14,328 nt of DNA from Limnohabitans sp. (lineage in GTDB: Bacteria; Pseudomonadota; Gammaproteobacteria; Burkholderiales; Burkholderiaceae_C). How positions within the stretch are numbered: position 1 is the first letter of the stretch; each line of letters opens with the position of its first letter. The translations under genes were made by a program, and so were the position numbers. A model generated the notes under the pieces. It saw nothing but the letters and a program-made list of their open reading frames with translations. It did no database searches and was not told the DNA's origin. Of this stretch, positions 8,231 through 14,328 are shown piece by piece. The stretch is taken from the NCBI GenBank assembly GCA_030729445.1, contig JANQXJ010000216.1, forward strand, positions 1 to 14,328, given 5' to 3'.

Positions 8231-9037
8231 TCAGCCTTGGCCTGAGGCCGGGGCTGCCGTCATGTCGATGCGTGTGAAGCCACCCTCGCGCTGCAAGCGC
8301 AAGACTTGGGCCCGGCTTGGTGCGTGATCGAGCGACCAGTCGCTCAACACATGCCGGACCCCTGTGCCCAGTGTGTGGTCTGCTGCTTGGTGGGTGTGGC
8401 CATGCACCAGCCGATCGGCCCCTGCGGCATCGAGCCAATTCAAGGCCATCAGCGCGTCGGCATCGGCATAGACCGCGCCGCTGTGTTTTTGGGACTCGCT
8501 TTGCGCCCGCATGGCGCGTGCCAAGGCCAAGCGCTCGTGCAAGGGTTTGGCCAAAAATTCATTTTGCCAATCGGCGTGTCGCACCTGCTGTCGAAAGACT
8601 TGATAGGCCTTGTCGTCCAGGCACAGCGCATCGCCGTGGCTGAGTAAAATCCGCTGCGCTCCCCATTCCAGCAAGCAGGGGTCACGCATGGCGTGAACGC
8701 CGCAATCCGACAAAAAAGCGGGCCCCACCAAAAAATCCCGGTTGCCTGGCATGAAGGCCAGATGCAAACGCTGCGCGGTTTGGCGCAAGACCTGCGCGCA
8801 GCTTTGCAAAAAAGGGTCAGCTTCAGCGGCATCGTCACCAACCCAGACTTCGAACAGGTCACCCAGAATCAGCACCGCATCGGCAGTTGTGCTGGCCATG
8901 AAGTTGCGCCAGGCTTCAAAAGTGGCCGGTTCAGCGGCCTGCAGGTGCAGATCCGAGATCAAATCCACCGTGTGCCATGCCGCTGGCGCTGTCAACCGAC
9001 CGAGGCTCGGGGCTGTGGTGCGCGGGTCAGCGGACAT
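8231..9037 (-). CDS. lpxH: UDP-2,3-diacylglucosamine diphosphatase LpxH
   Basis: A 268-residue calcineurin-like metallophosphoesterase. It removes UMP from UDP-2,3-diacylglucosamine to give lipid X, the fourth step of lipid A synthesis, at the inner face of the inner membrane. The metal-binding motifs are complete: SDLHL with Asp29 and His31, GDLFEVWVGDD with Asp60, GNRD with Asn99, SHGD with His134, and VHGHTHQ with His212 and His214. The family-specific FEVWVGDD sequence separates LpxH from other phosphoesterases. It has a slightly longer N-terminus (about 20 residues before the first strand) than the E. coli enzyme. It lies 11 bases downstream of ppiB and is the last gene of the TPR-ppiA-ppiB-lpxH cluster; the ppiB-lpxH neighbourhood is conserved in many proteobacteria. 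Confidence 0.96.
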   Translation of the reverse strand: MSADPRTTAPSLGRLTAPAAWHTVDLISDLHLQAAEPATFEAWRNFMASTTADAVLILGDLFEVWVGDDAAEADPFLQSCAQVLRQTAQRLHLAFMPGNRDFLVGPAFLSDCGVHAMRDPCLLEWGAQRILLSHGDALCLDDKAYQVFRQQVRHADWQNEFLAKPLHERLALARAMRAQSESQKHSGAVYADADALMALNWLDAAGADRLVHGHTHQAADHTLGTGVRHVLSDWSLDHAPSRAQVLRLQREGGFTRIDMTAAPASGQG

Positions 9038-9048
9038 GGCTCAGAACA

Positions 9049-9555
9049 TCAAATGGCAACGGCTTTTTCGATCACGACGTCCTCTTTGGGCACGTCACCG
9101 TGGCCGCCGCGGTTGCCGGTTTTCACGCCTTTGATCTGGTCGACCACCTCGGTGCCTTTGACCACTTTGCCGAACACGGCATAGCCCCAGCCTTGCATGG
9201 AGGGCGCGGTGTGGTTCAAGAAGTCATTTTTGGCGACGTTGATGAAAAATTGCGAGGAAGCGGAGTGGGGGGCCGAGGTGCGGGCCATGGCCACGGTGTA
9301 CTCGTCGTTTTTCAGGCCGTTATTGGCTTCGTTTTCGATCGTGGCATCGGTGGGCTTTTGGCCCATGCCGGGCTCAAAGCCGCCGCCTTGGATCATGAAG
9401 CCGGGGATCACACGGTGAAAAATCGTGTTGTTGTAGTGGCCCTTGTTCACATAGGCCAAAAAGTTTTCGGTCGACTTGGGGGCTTTTTCAGCGTCCAGTT
9501 CGAGGGTGATGACGCCGTAGCCGGTGATGTGCAGTTCGACTTGTGGGTTGCTCAT
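9049..9555 (-). CDS. ppiB: Peptidyl-prolyl cis-trans isomerase B (cytoplasmic cyclophilin)
   Basis: A 168-residue single-domain cyclophilin without a signal peptide, so cytoplasmic. It catalyses cis-trans isomerisation at Xaa-Pro bonds during protein folding. The active-site core is present: TIFHRVIPGFMIQGG (catalytic Arg in FHR, with Phe, Met and Gln in FMIQGG), TVAMAR, SQFFINV and GYAVFGKV. The start ATG at 9555 is only 4 bases after the ppiA stop and 11 bases separate its stop from lpxH, so it is almost certainly co-transcribed with both. It is a close paralogue of the upstream ppiA, probably from an old tandem duplication followed by different localisation. Confidence 0.96.
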   Translation of the reverse strand: MSNPQVELHITGYGVITLELDAEKAPKSTENFLAYVNKGHYNNTIFHRVIPGFMIQGGGFEPGMGQKPTDATIENEANNGLKNDEYTVAMARTSAPHSASSQFFINVAKNDFLNHTAPSMQGWGYAVFGKVVKGTEVVDQIKGVKTGNRGGHGDVPKEDVVIEKAVAI

Positions 9556-9559
9556 GGTG

Positions 9560-10246
9560 TTACTTCAACAAAGTGATGGATTGGATGACAACCGGCGTCC
9601 GTGGAACATCGGTCGGGAAGGGGCCGCCTGCGCCCGTGGGCGTGTTGCGGATTTTTTGGACCACGTCCATGCCGGACGTGACTTTGCCAAAAACGGTGTA
9701 ACCGAACAGTTGAGGTGCGTTCAGCAGTTGGGCGCGGGCCACGTTCTCGTAAACACGGCCCTGGTATTGGAATTTGGCCACCGGGTCACCATCAGGGATC
9801 GGGGTGGGGTCGAGAAACGCGTTGTCCACGACGTTGATGAAAAACTGCGCGGTAGCCGATTGCGGGTCGTTGGTGCGGGCCATGGCCAGCGTGCCCGTGG
9901 TGTTTTTCAGGCCGGCGGCCAGGGCCTGGCGTCCTTCATGCTGCACTGGAGGGCGGGTCTTCTTTTCTTTGTATTGGGCATCGAAGCCGCCGCCTTGGAC
10001 CATGAAGCCCGCAATTACGCGGTGAAAAATCGTACCCTCGTAGTGCTTGTCGTTCACATACTGCAAGAAGTTGGCCACGGTCTTGGGGGCCTTGTCGGCA
10101 TACAGCTCGGCTTCGATGTCACCCATGGAAGTGCTGATGCGCACTTTGGGTGTGCTGACGTTTTGTGCCTGCGTACACCATGGGGCAAACAAGATCAGGC
10201 TGAGGGCCAGTGTGGCCCAGCGGCGAGTGTGGTTCAGTGAAGTCAT
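9560..10246 (-). CDS. ppiA: Periplasmic peptidyl-prolyl cis-trans isomerase (cyclophilin)
   Basis: The start is taken at the ATG at 10246, which yields a signal peptide: a basic n-region (NHTRRW), a hydrophobic core (about 11-22) and a probable cleavage near residue 27 (TQAQ). The open frame runs further upstream but only as an overlap with the preceding gene. The mature cyclophilin domain has GTIFHRVIAGFMVQGGGF, TLAMARTND, AQFFINVVDNAF and GYTVFGKV, so the catalytic residues are intact. Compared with the adjacent ppiB it carries an extra loop of roughly 25 residues before GYTVFGKV (containing DPTPIPDGDPVAKFQYQGR). It would assist protein folding in the periplasm. It is 70 bases downstream of the TPR gene and 4 bases upstream of ppiB. 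Confidence 0.94.
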   Translation of the reverse strand: MTSLNHTRRWATLALSLILFAPWCTQAQNVSTPKVRISTSMGDIEAELYADKAPKTVANFLQYVNDKHYEGTIFHRVIAGFMVQGGGFDAQYKEKKTRPPVQHEGRQALAAGLKNTTGTLAMARTNDPQSATAQFFINVVDNAFLDPTPIPDGDPVAKFQYQGRVYENVARAQLLNAPQLFGYTVFGKVTSGMDVVQKIRNTPTGAGGPFPTDVPRTPVVIQSITLLK

Positions 10247-10316
10247 GGTTGAAGTCAGTCGTCGTTGGGCGGTAATGGGCAATTGGTCGGCAGAGCGATC
10301 CGCGCTGAGTCCGGTT

Positions 10317-10823
10317 TCAGGGTGTTCGAATGACCTGTTCGATGGCCAGTTGCTTGGTTTGCAAACGGGTTTGGGCTGGCGTGACGAGGCGGGCCTGCGC
10401 ATACGCTTGGGCGGCCAATGCCAGATGCAGATCGCCCAGATTCTCCAGGGCCAGCGCGTAGTCCGGCCGTACCCTGATGGCGGCTTGCAAGGCAACCAGG
10501 GCCTCGTCGTGTCGGTTTTCTTTCACCAGCAGTACCGCCAGGTTGTTGTGCGGTTCGGGCAACTCTGGGAAGGACTGGGTCAGGGCGCGCAGCGTCGCCA
10601 TGGCCGCCTGGGTTTGGCCCATACCGGTCTGGATGTGGCTCTGCAACAGGCGCATTTGTGGGTCGGTGGGGGCGGTTTTTATCCTGGCATCGGCCAAAGC
10701 TTGGGCTTGCGCCCATTGGCCGTTTTGCACCAAAGCATTGACATCGGTGTAAATGTCGGCCCGCACGCCCAGACTGCAAGTCCACAGGGTGAAAAAAACC
10801 GTCCAACTGAGCCAGGTTCGCAT
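10317..10823 (-). CDS. Secreted TPR-repeat protein of unknown function
   Basis: A 168-residue protein with a likely signal peptide (1-22, hydrophobic core WTVFFTLWTCSLGV, cleavage after VRA). The mature part is built of helix pairs with the tetratricopeptide pattern, clearest at about residues 93-140 (NNLAVLLVKENRHDEALVALQAAIRVRPDYALALENLGDL contains the W/L-G-Y-A-F-P-type positions) and weaker at about 28-60. TPRs mediate protein-protein contacts, so it may scaffold or chaperone in the periplasm. It precedes ppiA (70-base gap) and the two could form a small periplasmic folding unit, but that is inference. The ATG at 10823 has no strong ribosome binding site. On the minus strand a TACAAT -10-like element (10942-10937) lies about 115 bases upstream. 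Confidence 0.85.
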   Translation of the reverse strand: MRTWLSWTVFFTLWTCSLGVRADIYTDVNALVQNGQWAQAQALADARIKTAPTDPQMRLLQSHIQTGMGQTQAAMATLRALTQSFPELPEPHNNLAVLLVKENRHDEALVALQAAIRVRPDYALALENLGDLHLALAAQAYAQARLVTPAQTRLQTKQLAIEQVIRTP

Positions 10824-10922
10824 GCGTACCCAAAGAAAGAGGGGGGTGAAAAAGACGCTTCCGAGCCGGAGGGGGTGGCGCAGGCCGACTCAAAAAGAGC
10901 AACAGAGGCCTTGGCTCGGGGA

Positions 10923-11009
10923 TATACTGAGCGATCATTGTAGCGGAGCCCATTGCGGTTTTCCGTGTACCGAAAGGTGCCGCCAGCCCCGTGCGCGCTG
11001 GCTTTTTTT
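10923..11009 (+). ncRNA. Candidate short RNA or cysS attenuator leader ending in an intrinsic terminator
   Basis: No plus-strand gene lies upstream, yet a strong terminator closes this stretch. A TATACT -10-like element (10923-10928) is seen, but its -35 is poor. Transcription from there would give an RNA of about 75 bases. Three hairpins can be drawn in a row: CGG-TTTT-CCG (10956-10965), GTACC-GAAA-GGTGC (10967-10980, a GNRA tetraloop with one G-U pair), and the terminator (10982-11002). The same strand holds four Cys codons in one frame (10939-10980). It could be a small RNA, an attenuator leader of cysS, or partly chance. I do not recognise a known RNA family. Confidence 0.4.
10982..11009 (+). 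terminator. Strong intrinsic terminator upstream of cysS
   Basis: A perfect 6-base stem, GCCAGC (10982-10987) and GCTGGC (10997-11002) with a 9-base GC-rich loop, is followed directly by seven T (11003-11009). The T-run is only on the plus strand, so it terminates rightward transcription, about 90 bases before the cysS start codon. The genes to its left point away, so there is no ordinary gene for it to end. Confidence 0.8.
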
Positions 11010-11098
11010 GAGCCGTTTTGTTGTCGTTGCCTGAGCCGACGGCCCCTGGTGCGCAGCGCCCAAACGGCTTTTGTTGACCGCCATTTTTTCGATCTGAC
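11010..11098 (+). promoter_or_regulatory. cysS proximal leader with long inverted repeat
   Basis: After the terminator, AGCCGTTT (11011-11018) and AAACGGCT (11062-11069) form a perfect 8-base inverted repeat enclosing about 43 bases, followed by TTTT. No good sigma70 promoter pair was found in this 89-base piece (a TTGACC at about 11074 lacks a -10), which makes read-through past the upstream terminator a plausible route to cysS mRNA. No clear ribosome binding site precedes the cysS ATG. Confidence 0.3.
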
Positions 11099-12475
11099 AT
11101 GAGTTTGCGCATTTTCAACACGCTCAGCCGTGCTGTTTCTGATTTTTCACCGGCCGAGCCTGGCCATGTGCGCATGTACGTCTGCGGCATGACCGTGTAC
11201 GACCTGTGCCACCTGGGCCATGCCCGCTCGATGATCGCCTTTGATGTGGTGCAGCGCTGGCTCAAGGCCAGTGGCTACCAGGTCACCTATGTGCGCAACG
11301 TGACCGACATCGACGACAAGATCATCAAACGCGCCCTGGAAAATGGCGAAACCATCCGCGGTTTGACCGACCGCATGATCGATGCGCTGCATCAAGACGC
11401 CGACGCCCTGGGCATTGAGCGCCCCCAGCACGAGCCCCGCGCCACCGACTACGTGCCCCAGATGCTGAGCATGATCGGCACGCTGGAGCAAAAAGGCCTG
11501 GCCTACCGCGCTGGCAATGGCGACGTGAACTATTCGGTGCGTAAGTTTGTGGGTTACGGCAAGTTGTCTGGCAAATCGCTGGACGAGTTGAATGCCGGCG
11601 AGCGCGTGGCCGTGGAGACGGACAAACAAGACCCGCTGGACTTTGTGCTTTGGAAAAGCGCCAAGCCTACCGAGCCCGAAGATGTGAAATGGGCGAGTCC
11701 CTTTGGCACGGGCCGTCCCGGCTGGCACATCGAGTGCTCGGCCATGGCCTGCGAGCTGCTGGGCCAGACGTTTGACATCCACGGCGGCGGCGCTGACCTG
11801 CAGTTCCCGCACCACGAAAACGAAATCGCCCAAAGCGAAGGCGCCAACGGACAGCCCCTGGCGCGCTTTTGGATGCACAACGGCTTCATCAATGTGGACA
11901 ACGAGAAGATGTCCAAGAGCCTGGGCAATTTCTTCACCATCCGCGATGTGCTCAAAGAATTTGACGCCGAGACCGTGCGTTTTTTCATTGTGCGCAGCCA
12001 CTACCGCAGCTCGCTCAATTACAGCGATGTGCACCTGAACGACGCCAAAGGTGCCTTGAAACGGCTCTACACCGCTTTGCAGGCCGTGCCGCCCGCCGAC
12101 GTCAAGATCGATTGGGCTGACCCCTTGGCCGCCCGCTTCAAGGCCGCCATGGATGAGGACTTTGGCACGCCCGAGGCGGTGGCCGTGCTGTTTGAGTTGG
12201 CGGGCGAAGCCAACCGCAGCGGCTCGGCCGAGCGTTCGGGCCTGCTCAAAGCTTTGGGCGGCCTGCTCGGTTTGCTGCAGACCGATCCGACGGTTTATCT
12301 GCAGGCAGGTGCCGGTTTGGATGAGGCTGCCATTCAGGCCCAAATTCAGGCCCGAGCCGACGCCAAAAAGACCAAGAACTTTGCCGAAGCCGACCGCATT
12401 CGCAACGATTTGCTGGCGCAAGGCATCGTGCTGAAAGACTCGGCCACTGGCACGACTTGGGAGGCGGCGCCGTGA
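11099..12475 (+). CDS. cysS: Cysteinyl-tRNA synthetase
   Basis: A 458-residue class I aminoacyl-tRNA synthetase that charges tRNA-Cys in the cytosol. The HIGH-type motif is HLGH (about 38-41, within CHLGHARSM) and the KMSKS loop is intact at 270-274. The four zinc ligands that select cysteine are present: Cys29 (YVCGMTVYD), Cys213 (WHIECSAM), His238 and Glu242 (PHHENE). The C-terminal helical anticodon-binding part ends with the typical DAKKTKNFAEADRIRNDL segment. The start is the ATG at 11099; a clear ribosome binding site is lacking. The next gene starts within its stop codon (GTGA). The unusual terminator and hairpins upstream suggest leader control. Confidence 0.98.
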   Translation: MSLRIFNTLSRAVSDFSPAEPGHVRMYVCGMTVYDLCHLGHARSMIAFDVVQRWLKASGYQVTYVRNVTDIDDKIIKRALENGETIRGLTDRMIDALHQDADALGIERPQHEPRATDYVPQMLSMIGTLEQKGLAYRAGNGDVNYSVRKFVGYGKLSGKSLDELNAGERVAVETDKQDPLDFVLWKSAKPTEPEDVKWASPFGTGRPGWHIECSAMACELLGQTFDIHGGGADLQFPHHENEIAQSEGANGQPLARFWMHNGFINVDNEKMSKSLGNFFTIRDVLKEFDAETVRFFIVRSHYRSSLNYSDVHLNDAKGALKRLYTALQAVPPADVKIDWADPLAARFKAAMDEDFGTPEAVAVLFELAGEANRSGSAERSGLLKALGGLLGLLQTDPTVYLQAGAGLDEAAIQAQIQARADAKKTKNFAEADRIRNDLLAQGIVLKDSATGTTWEAAP

Positions 12476-13122
12476 CGCTCAGCCCCACCCTGGAGGTGAT
12501 CCCTGTCACGCCCGCTTACTGGGCGGAGGCCTGTGCGCACCTGGCTAAAAAAGACCGGGTCATGAAAAAACTCATCCCCCAGTTTGGCGATGCCATTCTC
12601 GAAACCCGGGGCGACGCATTTGTGACCTTGGCACGGTCCATCGTGGGCCAACAAATATCGGTCAAGGCCGCCCAATCGGTGTGGGACCGGTTTTCTGCCC
12701 TGTCCAAGTGCCTGACGCCTGCTGCTGTGCTGAAACTCAAAGTGGACGACATGCGCGCTGCAGGTTTGTCGGCCCGCAAGGTCGAGTACCTGGTCGATCT
12801 GGCCGTTCACTTCAGCTCGGGGACGGTGCATGTCAAGGCCTGGCATGAGATGGACGATGAGGCCATCATCGAGGAGTTGGTGGCGATTCGCGGCATTGGC
12901 CGCTGGACAGCCGAGATGTTTTTGATCTTTCATCTGCTGCGGCCCAATGTGCTGCCGCTCGACGATGTGGGCTTGATCAATGGCATCAGCCGCAATTATT
13001 TTTCGGGTGAACCCGTCAGCCGCAGCGACGCCCGAGAGGTCGCACAAGCCTGGAGCCCGTATTCCACCGTGGCAACTTGGTATATTTGGCGCTCGCTGGA
13101 CCCCGTGCCAGTGGCGTATTGA
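12472..13122 (+). CDS. DNA-3-methyladenine glycosylase 2 family protein (AlkA-type, HhH-GPD)
   Basis: About 216 residues from the GTG at 12472, which overlaps the cysS stop by 4 bases (GTGA) and has GGGAGG about 9 bases upstream inside the end of cysS. It is a HhH-GPD base-excision glycosylase: LARSIVGQQISVKAA (about 53-67), the helix-hairpin-helix LVAIRGIGRWTAEMF (136-150) and the catalytic aspartate in LPLDDVGL (Asp165, the second Asp of the pair). There is no C-terminal four-Cys iron-sulphur cluster, which separates it from MutY/Nth. It would remove alkylated bases such as 3-methyladenine. It lacks the N-terminal AlkA extension found in E. coli, so it is the short form. Its place between cysS and accA is conserved in Burkholderiales as I know them. 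Confidence 0.92.
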   Translation: MTLSPTLEVIPVTPAYWAEACAHLAKKDRVMKKLIPQFGDAILETRGDAFVTLARSIVGQQISVKAAQSVWDRFSALSKCLTPAAVLKLKVDDMRAAGLSARKVEYLVDLAVHFSSGTVHVKAWHEMDDEAIIEELVAIRGIGRWTAEMFLIFHLLRPNVLPLDDVGLINGISRNYFSGEPVSRSDAREVAQAWSPYSTVATWYIWRSLDPVPVAY

Positions 13123-13168
13123 GGAGTGGACACCACGTCCACCCGGAACCAGAAGAGAGGAGTCCAAC

Positions 13169-14143
13169 TTGGCCAAAAAAACATTTCTCGACTTTGAGCA
13201 ACCCGTTGCCGAACTCGAAGCCAAGATCGAAGAGTTGCGCTACGTGCAAACCGAGTCGGCGGTGGACATCACCCTCGAAATCGAGCAGCTGAGCAAAAAA
13301 AGCCAGCAACTGACCAAAGACATTTACAGTGACCTGAGCCCTTGGCAGGTCACCAAAATCTCGCGCCATCCCGAGCGTCCTTACACGCTGGATTACATCA
13401 ACGGCATCTTCACCGACTTTGTCGAGATGCACGGCGACCGCCACTTTGCCGACGATTTGTCCATCGTGGGCGGCTTGGCCCGTTTTAATGGCCAAGCCTG
13501 CATGGTGCTGGGCCAACAAAAAGGGCGCGACACCAAAGAGCGCACGCTGCGCAACTTTGGCATGAGCAAGCCCGAGGGCTACCGCAAAGCGTTGCGTCTC
13601 ATGAAGACCGCCGAGAAGTTCAAGCTGCCCGTCTTCACCTTTGTCGACACACCCGGCGCTTACCCCGGCATCGATGCTGAAGAGCGCGGCCAATCCGAAG
13701 CCATTGGCCGCAACATCTTCGAGATGGCGCAGCTGGAAGTGCCGATCATCACCACCATCATCGGTGAGGGCGGCTCTGGTGGTGCCTTGGCCATTTCGGT
13801 GGCTGACCAAGTGTTGATGCTGCAGTACTCAGTCTATTCGGTCATCAGCCCTGAGGGCTGCGCCTCCATCTTGTGGAAAACCAGCGAAAAGGCCGAAGTG
13901 GCGGCCGACGCTTTGGGCATCACAGCGCACCGCCTCAAGGCCTTGGGCTTGGTCGACAAGATCGTCAACGAACCTGTGGGCGGGGCCCACCGTGACACCG
14001 ACCAGATGGTGTCCTTCCTCAAACGCGCTTTGGGCGATGCCTGGCGCCAAGTGGCCGACCTCAAACCCAAAGAACTGCTGGAGCGCCGCTACGAGCGCCT
14101 GAACAGCTACGGCCGCTTCACCGACACCAAAGCGGGCAAATAA
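13169..14143 (+). CDS. accA: Acetyl-CoA carboxylase carboxyltransferase subunit alpha
   Basis: The start is a TTG at 13169, chosen because AGAGAGGAG lies about 8 bases upstream and the protein then begins (M)AKKTFLDFEQPVAELE, the conserved AccA N-terminus. The open frame continues upstream but overlaps the glycosylase gene out of frame. The 324-residue length is normal. With AccD it forms the carboxyltransferase of acetyl-CoA carboxylase, making malonyl-CoA for fatty acid synthesis. Signatures are FVEMHGDRHFADD, FVDTPGAYPG, EERGQSEAI, the oxyanion-hole glycines GEGGSGGALA and SVYSVISPEGCASILWK. It follows the glycosylase by 46 bases and precedes tilS by 7. Confidence 0.98.
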   Translation: MAKKTFLDFEQPVAELEAKIEELRYVQTESAVDITLEIEQLSKKSQQLTKDIYSDLSPWQVTKISRHPERPYTLDYINGIFTDFVEMHGDRHFADDLSIVGGLARFNGQACMVLGQQKGRDTKERTLRNFGMSKPEGYRKALRLMKTAEKFKLPVFTFVDTPGAYPGIDAEERGQSEAIGRNIFEMAQLEVPIITTIIGEGGSGGALAISVADQVLMLQYSVYSVISPEGCASILWKTSEKAEVAADALGITAHRLKALGLVDKIVNEPVGGAHRDTDQMVSFLKRALGDAWRQVADLKPKELLERRYERLNSYGRFTDTKAGK

Positions 14144-14150
14144 ATCTGTT

Positions 14151-14328
14151 GTGAAACCCGCTGTGCAGCCGCAAGCTTTCCCCATGGCGGCGCTTCGGAC
14201 ACCCTCTCCTGAACAGGCCCTGGCTGACTTCAGCCCGGGCCTTCCTTTTGCCGTGGCGCTCAGCGGCGGGGCCGCCTCCACCGCACGGCTGGTGGCCTGC
14301 GCCCGGCGCTGGCCTGGGCAGGTGAGGG
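14151..14328 (+). CDS. tilS: tRNA(Ile)-lysidine synthase, N-terminal fragment (cut by window edge)
   Basis: From a GTG at 14151 (an in-frame ATG at 14184 is the alternative) the frame stays open to the right edge for 59 codons. It contains FAVALSGGAASTARLVACARRWPGQV, which aligns in spirit with the N-terminal PP-loop of TilS, where the family has SGGADSTALL. TilS uses ATP to convert the cytidine at position 34 of tRNA-Ile2 to lysidine, and the accA-tilS order is common in this group. Here the invariant Asp of SGGxDS reads Ala (residue 42) and the following ALL reads ARL. Whether the gene is intact, variant or decaying cannot be judged without the rest. Neither start has a good ribosome binding site. 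Confidence 0.82.
   Translation, partial: MKPAVQPQAFPMAALRTPSPEQALADFSPGLPFAVALSGGAASTARLVACARRWPGQVR

Noticed and set aside
10247..10495. Upstream extension of the ppiA frame
   Set aside because: It overlaps the TPR gene out of frame; the ATG at 10246 gives a proper signal peptide and normal length.
10861..10919. CCGAGCC / GGCTCGG 7-base inverted repeat in the TPR leader
   Set aside because: About 45 bases apart in GC-rich DNA with no supporting motif; chance is likely.
11147..12421. Minus-strand open frame of 424 codons opposite cysS
   Set aside because: cysS is unambiguous with all catalytic motifs; this is an antisense shadow caused by third-position GC bias.
12980..13168. Upstream extension of the accA frame to an ATG at 12980
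   Set aside because: It lies inside the glycosylase gene; the TTG at 13169 has a strong ribosome binding site and the conserved AccA N-terminus.

Overview
The window reads as a chromosomal stretch of housekeeping genes from a betaproteobacterium, most likely order Burkholderiales and close to Comamonadaceae. The basis is the high GC content, the protein sequences, the gene order cysS / DNA-3-methyladenine glycosylase / accA / tilS, the pairing glyA-nrdR, and a very large DUF349 protein. No taxonomic search was possible. I saw no insertion sequence, phage gene, CRISPR array, tRNA or rRNA.

Layout. (1) 1-2236 holds type IV pilus minor-pilin genes. On the minus strand these are a PilE-like pilin, pilW and the 5' part of pilX, which runs off the left edge. 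A FimT/GspH pseudopilin gene diverges on the plus strand. (2) 2250-4120, minus strand, is a probable ZTP riboswitch followed by glyA and nrdR, linking one-carbon and purine status to SHMT and to the ribonucleotide reductase repressor. (3) 4213-5004, minus strand, is a membrane-anchored lytic transglycosylase-like gene with a good sigma70-type promoter inside an AT-rich patch. (4) 5405-8206, plus strand, encodes a 933-residue DUF349 protein with an Arg/Gly/Asp-rich disordered segment. (5) 8231-10823, minus strand, is a tight cluster: a secreted TPR protein, ppiA (periplasmic cyclophilin), ppiB (cytoplasmic cyclophilin) and lpxH (lipid A synthesis). (6) 11099-14328, plus strand, is cysS, an AlkA-type glycosylase overlapping it by 4 bases, accA with a TTG start, and the 5' end of tilS at the right edge.

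Most of this is ordinary core genome. The best candidates for something undescribed are: a strong intrinsic terminator on the plus strand ahead of cysS with no annotated gene before it, preceded by small hairpins and four in-frame Cys codons (a possible attenuator or small RNA); a tilS whose ATP-binding PP-loop reads SGGAAS where the family has SGGxDS; a PilW-like minor pilin with Glu at +1 and no Glu at +5; and the RG-rich DUF349 protein. The ZTP riboswitch upstream of glyA is a known class, but it shows a possible direct switching mechanism at the start codon.
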